This document shows positions 39,563 through 48,249 of a stretch of 64,000 nt of DNA, one piece after another (position 1 is the first letter of the stretch; the number at the start of each line of letters is the position of its first letter). A program made the position numbers and the translations under genes. This DNA comes from Lachnospiraceae bacterium (GTDB taxonomy: Bacteria; Bacillota; Clostridia; Lachnospirales; Lachnospiraceae). The notes under the pieces are model-generated. The model saw only the letters and a list, made by a program, of their open reading frames with translations, ran no database searches and was not told where the DNA came from. The DNA lies in the NCBI GenBank assembly GCA_016287095.1, contig JAEEVK010000005.1, positions 1-64,000 on the forward strand, in the 5' to 3' direction.

Positions 39563-39796
39563 ATGAAATCAGTTAAAATCAGTTTAAGTTCAATCGATGC
39601 AGTTAAGTCATTTGTAAACACAGTTTCAAAGTACGAGTCTGATTTCGATCTTGTTTCAGGAAGATATGTAATTGATGCTAAGTCTATCATGGGTATCTTC
39701 TCACTTGATCTTTCAAAGCCTATAGAACTCAATATACATTCAGAGGATCAGTTCGACGAGATCATCGAGAGCTTAAAGCCTTACATCGTGGCTTAA
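39563..39796 (+). CDS. HPr-like protein without the His15 phosphorylation site
   Basis: KSVKISLSSIDAVKSFVNTVSKYESDFDLVSGRYVIDAKSIMGIFSLDLSKPIELNI; Ser46-region AKSIMGIFSL kept, LHARPA missing; AGGAG RBS. Confidence 0.85.
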   Translation: MKSVKISLSSIDAVKSFVNTVSKYESDFDLVSGRYVIDAKSIMGIFSLDLSKPIELNIHSEDQFDEIIESLKPYIVA

Positions 39797-39820
39797 CAAT
39801 TGAATTAAACAAAAAAGTCT

Positions 39821-39847
39821 ACGGCAGCACTAAGCTGCCGTTTTCTT
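39821..39847 (+). terminator. Rho-independent terminator after HPr-like gene
   Basis: acggcagc-actaa-gctgccgttttcttt. Confidence 0.85.
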
Positions 39848-39853
39848 TTATGA

Positions 39854-41038
39854 TCATTCACTTACTTCAATAATCTCAGTCTCGTTTATAGCCTTTTCAA
39901 CCAATGCTTCTATCGTACCGGTCAGTTTCTTCTCAGATCTCTCAATAATATTCAGATACGGCTTTGTTACGGGATGTTTAGCCACGAAAATGGTACAACA
40001 GTCCTCATAAGGCTGTATCGAAGTCTCATAAGTATTGATTTTTTCAGCTATATCCACAATATCCTGCTTGTCAAATGCTATAAGAGGCCTGTAAACAGGC
40101 AAAGTACATACCGCATTTGTAGCAATCAGGCTCTGAGGAGTCTGGCTTGCCACCTGACCTATGGATTCGCCTGTGATAAGAGCCTGGCATTTCTTTTCAT
40201 ATGCAAAATGTTCGGCTATACGCATCATATAACGTCTCATAATGATCGTCAGCTCATCTCTGGGACATTTATCAATAATGGCAAGCTGTATATCAGTAAA
40301 GTTTACTACATGAAGTCTTATGGGACCGGTATATACGCTGATCAGCCTGGCAAGGTCCACTACCTTCTGCTTTGCCCTCTCAGAAGTATAAGGCGGAGCA
40401 TGGAAATATACAGCGTCGATGGTAACACCGCGCTTTGATACCATATATCCAGCTACAGGACTGTCAATACCGCCTGACAGAAGCAGCATGGCATGTCCGT
40501 TTGCACCGACAGGCATACCGCCCAAACCTTTTACTTTATCCGAATATACATAAGCATAGTTTCTGATCTCAACATATAAAAGTATCTCGGGATTATGTAC
40601 ATTAACCTTAAATTCAGAGAAATTATTTAAGATATACTCTCCCATATCTGCACATATCTGGGGTGAAGTTATGGGATATGATTTATCGGATCTGCGGGCT
40701 TCAACCTTAAATGTATGAGGTGTATTTCGATATCTTTCTCCTACATACTCACCAACACCCTTGGTCAGGCTGTCCCAGGATGCATCCTCTATAACATACG
40801 CCGGACATATCTCATAGACACCAAAAACCTTTTTCATCTGTTCGATGGCTTCGTCATAATCATAAACATCGGGACAGTTTACTTTAAGTCTTCCCTGTTC
40901 ACGTACTACTTCGAAACCGTCTGCAACCTTAGCAAGTTTTTCTGCTACACGGTCACATAAAGCATCTTCAAAGACATATCTGTTTTTGCCTTTGATACCT
41001 ATTTCCGCATATTTTATCAAAAATGCCTTGTATTTCAT
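39854..41038 (-). CDS. thiI: tRNA 4-thiouridine synthase ThiI
   Basis: LLLSGGIDSPVAGYMVSKRG; LITGESIGQVASQTPQSL; PYEDCCTIF. Confidence 0.95.
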   Translation of the reverse strand: MKYKAFLIKYAEIGIKGKNRYVFEDALCDRVAEKLAKVADGFEVVREQGRLKVNCPDVYDYDEAIEQMKKVFGVYEICPAYVIEDASWDSLTKGVGEYVGERYRNTPHTFKVEARRSDKSYPITSPQICADMGEYILNNFSEFKVNVHNPEILLYVEIRNYAYVYSDKVKGLGGMPVGANGHAMLLLSGGIDSPVAGYMVSKRGVTIDAVYFHAPPYTSERAKQKVVDLARLISVYTGPIRLHVVNFTDIQLAIIDKCPRDELTIIMRRYMMRIAEHFAYEKKCQALITGESIGQVASQTPQSLIATNAVCTLPVYRPLIAFDKQDIVDIAEKINTYETSIQPYEDCCTIFVAKHPVTKPYLNIIERSEKKLTGTIEALVEKAINETEIIEVSE

Positions 41039-41086
41039 TTATAAACTCCTTATTTCTTATAACGTTTTTAAGCATTGAAAATATCA

Positions 41087-41113
41087 AGATCCTTCGCGCT
41101 GTTTAGGATGACA
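41087..41113. repeat. REP-like repeat (TGTCATCCT...GAAGGATCT family)
   Basis: Minus strand tgtcatcctaaacagcgcgaaggatct. Confidence 0.55.
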
Positions 41114-41120
41114 ATATATA

Positions 41121-42308
41121 TTACTTCCTTGTATATTTTGAATAAATAGGAACAAGCTCTTTCAAAACATCAATGCAATAATCAATCTCATCCATAGTGG
41201 TATATCTTGAAAAACTGAATCTCAATGTTGAATCAAGCAATTCTTTCTTTACTCCAATAGCCTGTAAAGTACTGCTGATACCCGGATGATTTGATGAACA
41301 TGCTGAACCTGATGAAACGTATACACCCTTTTCCTCCAGAGCATGTAAAAGTACTTCGGCTTTTATCTTATCAAAGCTCACACTTACAATATGTGGTGCT
41401 GTTGCATTTATATCCAAATCACAACTGTTTCCATTTACTGTTTTAGGTATAGCATTTAAATGTGTTCCCTGAACCTCATTTATTCTTTCAGCAAAATGTT
41501 TTTTCAGACTGTAAATATGATCAATTTTCTGATCAAAATCTTCGTAAGCTTCTCTTGCAGCTTCACCAAGTCCTGCAATAGCAGGCACATTTTCAGTACC
41601 TGAACGACGGTTTTTCTGCTGTCCGCCGCCATATATTAACGGACGAAGCTTTATTTTCTCATCAGCATATAAAAAGCCGCTTCCCTTTGGTGCATGTATC
41701 TTATGGCCGCTGACAGAGAGCAGGTCGATACCTTCCTTTTTAGGATTTATCCTGTATTTTCCGTAGGCCTGTATAGCATCCACATGAAAAACGATATCAC
41801 TTTTCTTTGCCTTTACAGCCTTGGAAATCTCAGCTATATTCTGCACTGCACCTACTTCATTATTTACATACATGATAGAAACCAGAGTAGTTTGGTCATC
41901 TATCATGTTTAGCAGTTCATCAAGCTTTATATGCCCCATCTCATCCACGGGAGCAAATTCAACATTAAAATCAAAATCCTTTAACGAAATAAGCGGTGAA
42001 TACACAGATGCATGCTCAAAACATGATGAAATTATCTTGTTTCCGCTTCTTTTCATAGCTAATGCCGCACCACAGAGAGCCATATTGTTTGACTCTGTAC
42101 CACCCGAAGTAAATATGATTTCTTTAGGCTGGCACTTTAAAGTATTTGCTATGATCTCAGCTGATTTTTTTATATATTGTTCAGCTTCAAAACCTTTTAT
42201 ATGCTTTGACGAAGGATTACCATAGTCCTCCCTCATGATCTTCAAAGCTGTCTCTGATGCAGCCTCACTAACACGAGTGGTTGCTGCATTATCTAAATAT
42301 GCTTCCAT
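41121..42308 (-). CDS. Cysteine desulfurase (NifS/IscS family)
   Basis: YLDNAATTRVSE; VSGHKIHAPKGSGFLY; SSGSACSSNHPG. Confidence 0.95.
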   Translation of the reverse strand: MEAYLDNAATTRVSEAASETALKIMREDYGNPSSKHIKGFEAEQYIKKSAEIIANTLKCQPKEIIFTSGGTESNNMALCGAALAMKRSGNKIISSCFEHASVYSPLISLKDFDFNVEFAPVDEMGHIKLDELLNMIDDQTTLVSIMYVNNEVGAVQNIAEISKAVKAKKSDIVFHVDAIQAYGKYRINPKKEGIDLLSVSGHKIHAPKGSGFLYADEKIKLRPLIYGGGQQKNRRSGTENVPAIAGLGEAAREAYEDFDQKIDHIYSLKKHFAERINEVQGTHLNAIPKTVNGNSCDLDINATAPHIVSVSFDKIKAEVLLHALEEKGVYVSSGSACSSNHPGISSTLQAIGVKKELLDSTLRFSFSRYTTMDEIDYCIDVLKELVPIYSKYTRK

Positions 42309-42335
42309 TTTTACTAAATATCCAATTCTATTTTA

Positions 42336-43085
42336 TTACGAGTTTACAAAACCAATTACAGAAAGTAACATCATACCTGCAGTCTCGGTACGTAATATAC
42401 GTTTTCCGAGCGATATAGGCTTTGCTCCGAAACTTATTGCTTCTTCTACTTCGCCCGGTTCAAATCCGCCCTCAGGACCAATAAATACAGCCACATCACT
42501 ACCTGCAGGGATATTTTTTATCAAGTCAAATGATGCTTTCATACCTTCATGAGAATTATCCGCATTCTCATAAGGTATTAAGACAACATCCATATCTTGT
42601 GCTAGTTTTAGTGCCTCTTTATAGCTTAAGCATCCTGAAATATTGGGGATTAATCCTCTTCCAGACTGCTTTGCGGCACTTTCAGATATAGCCTGCCAAC
42701 GCTTTATTTTCGTTTCTTCTTTTTTCTTATCGTCAAGTTTAACTATCACACGCTTTGTCATGACCGGGATGATCTGATGTACTCCGAGTTCTACGGACTT
42801 TTGAATGATCATCTCCATTTTATCCTTTTTGGGTAATCCCTGGAACAGATGAACCCTAAAAGACATCTCAGCTTCAGAAATACCCGAACTAAGTATTTCT
42901 GCAATTACTTCATCTCTGTCCAAAGATTTGATCCTTGTATGATAGTCAGTACCTTCACTGTCACAGATGATTATTTCTTCACCTTCCTTCATACGAAGGA
43001 CATTTTTAATATGATTTACATCTTCACCTGTGATAATGATCGTATCTTCTGAAATATTACTTTTTTCTGTGTAAAAGTGATACAT
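42336..43085 (-). CDS. rsmE: 16S rRNA (uracil1498-N3)-methyltransferase RsmE
   Basis: MYHFYTEKS start; VFIGPEGGFEPGEVEEA, LGKRILRTETAGMMLLSVI. Confidence 0.93.
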   Translation of the reverse strand: MYHFYTEKSNISEDTIIITGEDVNHIKNVLRMKEGEEIIICDSEGTDYHTRIKSLDRDEVIAEILSSGISEAEMSFRVHLFQGLPKKDKMEMIIQKSVELGVHQIIPVMTKRVIVKLDDKKKEETKIKRWQAISESAAKQSGRGLIPNISGCLSYKEALKLAQDMDVVLIPYENADNSHEGMKASFDLIKNIPAGSDVAVFIGPEGGFEPGEVEEAISFGAKPISLGKRILRTETAGMMLLSVIGFVNS

Positions 43086-43093
43086 TATATGCA

Positions 43094-43174
43094 GCATGCC
43101 GCAGGCGTGCTGTCCCAAGGTTTGTGCGCCTGCGACACAAACCGCCGGGATGAAAAATCTTTGATTTTTCACCC
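43094..43174. repeat. Cluster of three consecutive hairpins between prmA and rsmE
   Basis: gcatgcc-gca-ggcgtgc (43094-43110), ggtttgtg-cgcctgcga-cacaaacc (43119-43143), gggatgaaaaatc-ttt-gatttttcaccc (43147-43174). Confidence 0.75.
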
Positions 43175-43186
43175 AATTTTCACCTA

Positions 43187-44212
43187 CTATATCCTCGCAA
43201 CAAACGCAACCCAATCATTCATATGTATTACTTCAAGTATTTCAAAATTATTTTCAAGCAACGCTTTTCTTACTGCTTCTTCTTTAGTATTTATTATACC
43301 GGAGCTGATGAATAATGCTCCTTTTCTCATATACTTTGACGTTACTGACGAAAGAGGTATAATTATATCCGCTAAAATATTTGCAACTACAACATCGAAT
43401 CTGTCAAAGCCGGTCATTTTGCAGATATTTTCATCTTCAAGCACATTGCCGGTATAATATTTTATACCACCATTTTTCAATGATATTAAGTTATTGATTG
43501 CTTTAGAACCGTCCCCATTGACACAAAAATACTCAGCATCAATACCATTGATCTCAGCATTTTCAACTGATGTTCTGGAAGCGTTATCATCCACATCTAT
43601 ACCAAGTGCTGCCTCTGCTCCCAGCTTCATACCAATGATGGATAAAATACCGCTTCCGCAGCCTACATCAAGGAGTTTCTCGCCGGGTTTAAGGTATTTA
43701 CTCAGAGCCTCTATGCACAATTTAGTAGTCTCGTGCGCACCTGTACCAAAGGCTGTACCCGGATCAAGTTCTATGATAGTATCATTATCCTTTATATCGG
43801 GCAACTCATCTGCAGAACACCATGTAGGTTTTATCACGATATTTTCAGAACATCTGAAGGGATGGAAAAACTCTTTCCAGTTGTTTATCCAGTCTTTATC
43901 TTCAGTTTCAGACACTTCAAACTTTAGTGAACCGAGATTGTACTCATCCTTATAAAATTCAAGGTTTTCCAGCAAATCTGACTTTAACTGTTCTGCATCT
44001 GTCTCAGGATCAACATAAAAGCTAAGTTCAGCCACACCGTCATCCGGAGGAAGCTCAGGTAGAATGTCTATAAACATCCTCTTTTTATCCTCATCCGAGA
44101 GCTGTATCTTATCTTCTATCTGCACTCCTTCAATACCCATTTCATCAAGTACTGCAGATATCAGGTCTTCGGCTTCTGTAGTTGTTTCAAGCGATATTTT
44201 TTTCCATTTCAT
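43187..44212 (-). CDS. prmA: Ribosomal protein L11 methyltransferase PrmA
   Basis: ELDPGTAFGTGAHETTKLC, LLDVGCGSGILSI, DVVVANILADIIIPL. Confidence 0.95.
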   Translation of the reverse strand: MKWKKISLETTTEAEDLISAVLDEMGIEGVQIEDKIQLSDEDKKRMFIDILPELPPDDGVAELSFYVDPETDAEQLKSDLLENLEFYKDEYNLGSLKFEVSETEDKDWINNWKEFFHPFRCSENIVIKPTWCSADELPDIKDNDTIIELDPGTAFGTGAHETTKLCIEALSKYLKPGEKLLDVGCGSGILSIIGMKLGAEAALGIDVDDNASRTSVENAEINGIDAEYFCVNGDGSKAINNLISLKNGGIKYYTGNVLEDENICKMTGFDRFDVVVANILADIIIPLSSVTSKYMRKGALFISSGIINTKEEAVRKALLENNFEILEVIHMNDWVAFVARI

Positions 44213-44269
44213 ATTTTGATTTTTTTGCCTTTCGTTTACAACTCATCCGGCACTTCGTGCCATGATATA

Positions 44270-46630
44270 CTATTCTATAATGGCAACTGCACCATACTCT
44301 TCAAATACAGACTTAATTTCTTCTGCTAATTCTTTTTCATCTGTCTGGAGTACTACCTTAGGACCGTTTGCTACATCATCAACCAGGTCTCTGGCATTAA
44401 TCAGGCCCATATGTGTATAATCCTGAACTATCTTGATAATTCTAGTTCTGTCATCACCAATACTCTCTAATACTACTTTATAAGCTGCCTCACCGTTTTC
44501 TGATACATTATCGGTATTATCTTTATTGTCGGTGTTGTTATTATCAGTATTATCGATATTATCGGTATTATCAGTATTATCGACAGTATCTGTATTATCA
44601 ATATTGTCAGTATTGTCAGTATTATCGGTTACATCTGTATTATCTGTATTCTTACCGCTCTCAGGATCTTCATCAATATTTCCTGTACCCTGGTTGTCTC
44701 CACCGTTCTTTGCAGGATTACTGGGTAATTCTATAACAGGTAATCCGGTTACGGTAAATGTGATCTCAAGAGTATCACTGAATGCAAAGCCCTTAGACCT
44801 TACAGCAGCTTTCTTTCCGGTGAGTTCCATTTCATCATCAAACAACCAGAAAATTGTATCCTCAGGTGAGAAACCAGCGCCCATATTTTCAGGTGTAAAT
44901 GTTACTTCTTTACCGTCACATACTACATGTACATCTGAAATATCAATATTGTTAATATCTATAAATGTATCTTTCTGGTTTAAATTGCTAAAGAATCTGA
45001 TAGCAAAATGAGATAATCCGTCAATGTTAGTCTGCTCGATACCAAAATCAGCAAGCTTAGCGGTTATAGTATATGTACCATCATGGTATACAGGAACGCT
45101 GCCCACATTTGTATAATCATTTCTGCCGATAAGTGTTGCACCATTTTTATCAGTTAATTCAAGACTTGCAAATACTCCCTGGAAATGATCGCCTTCTGTA
45201 GCATCAACATCATCATAGATAACATTTTCTTCGTTTCTTATATGATTATCTCTTAACTTTTCATATGTTTCGTAGCCAAGATAGAAATGAGTCCTGTCTT
45301 CTGTAGTAAATGCCTCGCCGGAGATCATATATGTGCTGACAGTATAATCCGATGAAGGATTGGTAGGCTCAGGAATATGTACCTTTCCGTCCTCATCCTT
45401 GGTGATACCGTCATATAAACTGTACCAGTAAACATACCTTGGCTCATCAAAGCTGCACTTAACATCGCATCTGTATATATTGTACATAGCTGTATGCTCT
45501 TCATACCAGGTGGTAGGTTTCTGATAAAGGATGACCGTGCCTAAATATTCGATATTAAGCAGTGAATCAGGCTCAACACTTCTCTCCTCGCCTTTTGCCC
45601 AATATGCCTTTATAGCATCGACATCTTCCATCTTTAACATATCGAAAAGGAATGGATCTGTATCTGCCATCTGAGCAGGATCACTGAACGGCTCAAGCAA
45701 TCCTTCAACAGTAAATTCTTTTGAAGTAACACTTAACTTCAGTCCTCTCGAGGCAGCAAACTCTTCTACACTGTCATAGCTGCCATAATCATTTATAACA
45801 TTAATTGTAACAATATCCCCGTTTGAAAGACCTTCCTGTTTATCAGGAACATATTCAAACATATAAATATAATCATTAACACTTGAATCCTTATCAAAAT
45901 CAACAGTACCTTCACCGTTGATCCCCTCGAAATTAACAGTAAGTCCATTAAATGGATCATACTGCTCTAATTCCTCAAGACCGGTAATAGTATAATAATA
46001 CTCCTTAGCTGCGGCTACTTTACCGATATCGCCAAGCTTTTTATCAAGATCTCCGCCATCATAATCGCTAACGGTAACCTTAACCTTCTCTCCATTTGAA
46101 AGCTTTTCTGTCTTCTCAAGTGTAAACTCTACAAACCAGTACTCCGAAGGCAGATTTGATGTATAAAACCATGCATATCCGTCAGTATCCTTACCGTCTA
46201 CCTTTATCTCAATATCTTTAAAAAGATCAACCTTTTCAAGCTCTTTTAAGCCTTCAACAGTTGATGCAAACTCACTGAAAGATACCTTTAATCCTGCCTC
46301 ATTAAGGAGTGCCTCTGTATCGATTTCTCCCCACTTTACAGTGATAGCTTCACCGTTTGAAAGACCTTCTGTCTTATTGGCAGTAACATCAACATTCCTA
46401 AGTAAACGAAGTGCTGCCATGGACTTCTTCTCACCTAACTGCTTTTCCTTATCTGTCAGAAGCTTATTGTAGTCAACGGAAAGTCTAACAGTACCACTGC
46501 CGTCATAGCCGTCATAATCAAAAGCTACATAGTTATTAAGGTCAACATCTGCCTGTCCTGTACATGCAGAAAGCAGTCCGATAACTAAAACCGTAAGTAA
46601 CAAATACTTGATTTTTGATAATACTTTCAT
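44270..46630 (-). CDS. Lipoprotein with repetitive beta-domains, TDN-rich linker and C-terminal L7/L12-like domain
   Basis: Lipobox LLSACTG; repeats SNGEAITVKWG/SNGEKVKVTVSDYDGG/SNGDIVTINV; NTDNTD linker; C-term YKVVLESIGDDRTRIIKIVQDYTHMGLINARDLVDDVANGPKVVLQTDEKELAEEIKSVFEEYGAVAIIE. Start at 46630. Confidence 0.85.
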   Translation of the reverse strand: MKVLSKIKYLLLTVLVIGLLSACTGQADVDLNNYVAFDYDGYDGSGTVRLSVDYNKLLTDKEKQLGEKKSMAALRLLRNVDVTANKTEGLSNGEAITVKWGEIDTEALLNEAGLKVSFSEFASTVEGLKELEKVDLFKDIEIKVDGKDTDGYAWFYTSNLPSEYWFVEFTLEKTEKLSNGEKVKVTVSDYDGGDLDKKLGDIGKVAAAKEYYYTITGLEELEQYDPFNGLTVNFEGINGEGTVDFDKDSSVNDYIYMFEYVPDKQEGLSNGDIVTINVINDYGSYDSVEEFAASRGLKLSVTSKEFTVEGLLEPFSDPAQMADTDPFLFDMLKMEDVDAIKAYWAKGEERSVEPDSLLNIEYLGTVILYQKPTTWYEEHTAMYNIYRCDVKCSFDEPRYVYWYSLYDGITKDEDGKVHIPEPTNPSSDYTVSTYMISGEAFTTEDRTHFYLGYETYEKLRDNHIRNEENVIYDDVDATEGDHFQGVFASLELTDKNGATLIGRNDYTNVGSVPVYHDGTYTITAKLADFGIEQTNIDGLSHFAIRFFSNLNQKDTFIDINNIDISDVHVVCDGKEVTFTPENMGAGFSPEDTIFWLFDDEMELTGKKAAVRSKGFAFSDTLEITFTVTGLPVIELPSNPAKNGGDNQGTGNIDEDPESGKNTDNTDVTDNTDNTDNIDNTDTVDNTDNTDNIDNTDNNNTDNKDNTDNVSENGEAAYKVVLESIGDDRTRIIKIVQDYTHMGLINARDLVDDVANGPKVVLQTDEKELAEEIKSVFEEYGAVAIIE
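44505..44655. repeat. Imperfect tandem (short unit) repeats encoding the TDN linker
   Basis: Runs of (t)attatc(g/a)gt units. Confidence 0.8.
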
Positions 46631-46650
46631 TACATCCTCCATATTTTATA

Positions 46651-46679
46651 ATATCCTTAGTTATTTTTTCAGGATGACA
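46651..46679. repeat. REP-like repeat (TGTCATCCTGA family)
   Basis: Minus strand tgtcatcctgaaaaaataactaaggatat. Confidence 0.5.
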
Positions 46680-46698
46680 ATAATTATATTAATATGTG

Positions 46699-48150
46699 TT
46701 AACATCTTTCAAGGATCATTAACAGCATTTTCCATACTCTTTCAACCGAAGCAATATCAAGTCTCTCATTCGGTGTGTGGATATCCAGGATATTGGGACC
46801 GAAAGATATAGCATCAAGTCCTTTAAGTTTGTCAACAAATATGCCACACTCAAGGCCTGCATGTATAGTATCCACTATCGGCTCTTTTCCATATGAATCC
46901 TTATATGCCTGTACACAGATATCTCTCAAGGTTGAATCAGGCTCAAACTTCCATCCGGGATAATTGCCGAATAACTTTATTTTTCCACCTAAAAGCTCAA
47001 TTAAAATCTTAATCTTATTTAATGCACTTTCCTTTTGACTCTCAATGGAAGACCTTACAAGGAAGCCCATCTTAAACAAATTATCCTCTAACTTTATCAC
47101 ACCGATATTCTGAGATGTCTGTACCATACCCTTAAGTTCCATGCTCATCTCTATAACACCCTGATATGATAATGTTATGGCATTTAATACCTTAAGTGTT
47201 GAGTCATTATCAAGTGCTTTAACATTTTCTGAGAAAGTATCCTTTACAGAAGTTTTCAGTATAACATCCGGATTAACACTTGAATACTCAATCTTTAAGA
47301 TTTTATCATAATTTGTCAAAAACTCTTTAGCTGTATCAATATCTTTTTCGTCAATTAAAACTGTGGCATTTGCTCTCTCACAGATTACATTATCGAACTT
47401 ACCGCCTGAAATATCACAGAGATTAAACTCAACCTTGTTGTATAATTCTCTTAAGATCCTGCCTATCTGATAATTGGCCGAAGCAGGCTGCTTATCGATC
47501 TCTATACCGGAATGACCGCCCTTTAAACCTGAAATCTCAACATCAAGTAAAACACCATTCTTTGTTTCAAATTCAACGGGTATTTCACTGTCAAGTCTGC
47601 ATCCTCCTGCACATCCGCAAGTAAATACACCCTCGACTTCACTGTCGATATTTAAAAGCTTACGACCGCTGATCAGTGCAGGATTGATGCCTGTGGCACC
47701 ATCCATACCTGTTTCTTCATCAATGGTAAATACACATTCCAAAGCAGGATGCTTAACATCATCAGAATCAAGCAGAGCCAGTGCATAAGCTATTGCTATA
47801 CCGTCATCACCGCCTAATGTGGTCCCGTCAGCAAAAACATATTTGTCATCATGATTAAGATCTATAGCTTCAGTAGCCATATCTTTAGTACAATCAGCAG
47901 TCTTGGCACAGACCATATCGAGATGACCCTGAATGATCACTGCCGGCTTGTTTTCGTACCCCGGTGTTGCAGGTTTATAAATAACCACATTATTAAATTT
48001 ATCCTTAAATGCAGTCAAGCTTCTCTCTTTAGCAAACTTCATGCACAGCTCACTGACTGCAGAAGTATTTCCCGATCCTCTCGGTACTGAGTTTATGTAT
48101 TCAAAGAATTCGAAAACTTTTTTAGGCTCAAGGCCTGATAATTTTGCCAT
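46699..48150 (-). CDS. M20 aminoacyl-histidine dipeptidase (PepD-like)
   Basis: VIIQGHLDMVCA; LGGDDGIAIAYALALLD; VFTIDEETGMDGA; HAGLECGIF. Start ATG at 48150. Confidence 0.93.
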   Translation of the reverse strand: MAKLSGLEPKKVFEFFEYINSVPRGSGNTSAVSELCMKFAKERSLTAFKDKFNNVVIYKPATPGYENKPAVIIQGHLDMVCAKTADCTKDMATEAIDLNHDDKYVFADGTTLGGDDGIAIAYALALLDSDDVKHPALECVFTIDEETGMDGATGINPALISGRKLLNIDSEVEGVFTCGCAGGCRLDSEIPVEFETKNGVLLDVEISGLKGGHSGIEIDKQPASANYQIGRILRELYNKVEFNLCDISGGKFDNVICERANATVLIDEKDIDTAKEFLTNYDKILKIEYSSVNPDVILKTSVKDTFSENVKALDNDSTLKVLNAITLSYQGVIEMSMELKGMVQTSQNIGVIKLEDNLFKMGFLVRSSIESQKESALNKIKILIELLGGKIKLFGNYPGWKFEPDSTLRDICVQAYKDSYGKEPIVDTIHAGLECGIFVDKLKGLDAISFGPNILDIHTPNERLDIASVERVWKMLLMILERC

Positions 48151-48187
48151 ATTTATTTCTCCATTAAATTTATATAGTATTCTATCT

Positions 48188-48213
48188 GCCATCCTGAATG
48201 AAGTGAAAGATCT
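48188..48213. repeat. REP-like repeat (CATCCTGA family)
   Basis: gccatcctgaatgaagtgaaagatct on plus strand. Confidence 0.5.
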
Positions 48214-48249
48214 TTTTTAAATAGGATTCTTCATAATAAAATGTGTTTA

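Noticed and set aside
44526-45011. 161 aa plus-strand ORF (VLSVLSVLSILS...)
   Set aside because: Antisense of the TDN linker repeats; low-complexity artefact.
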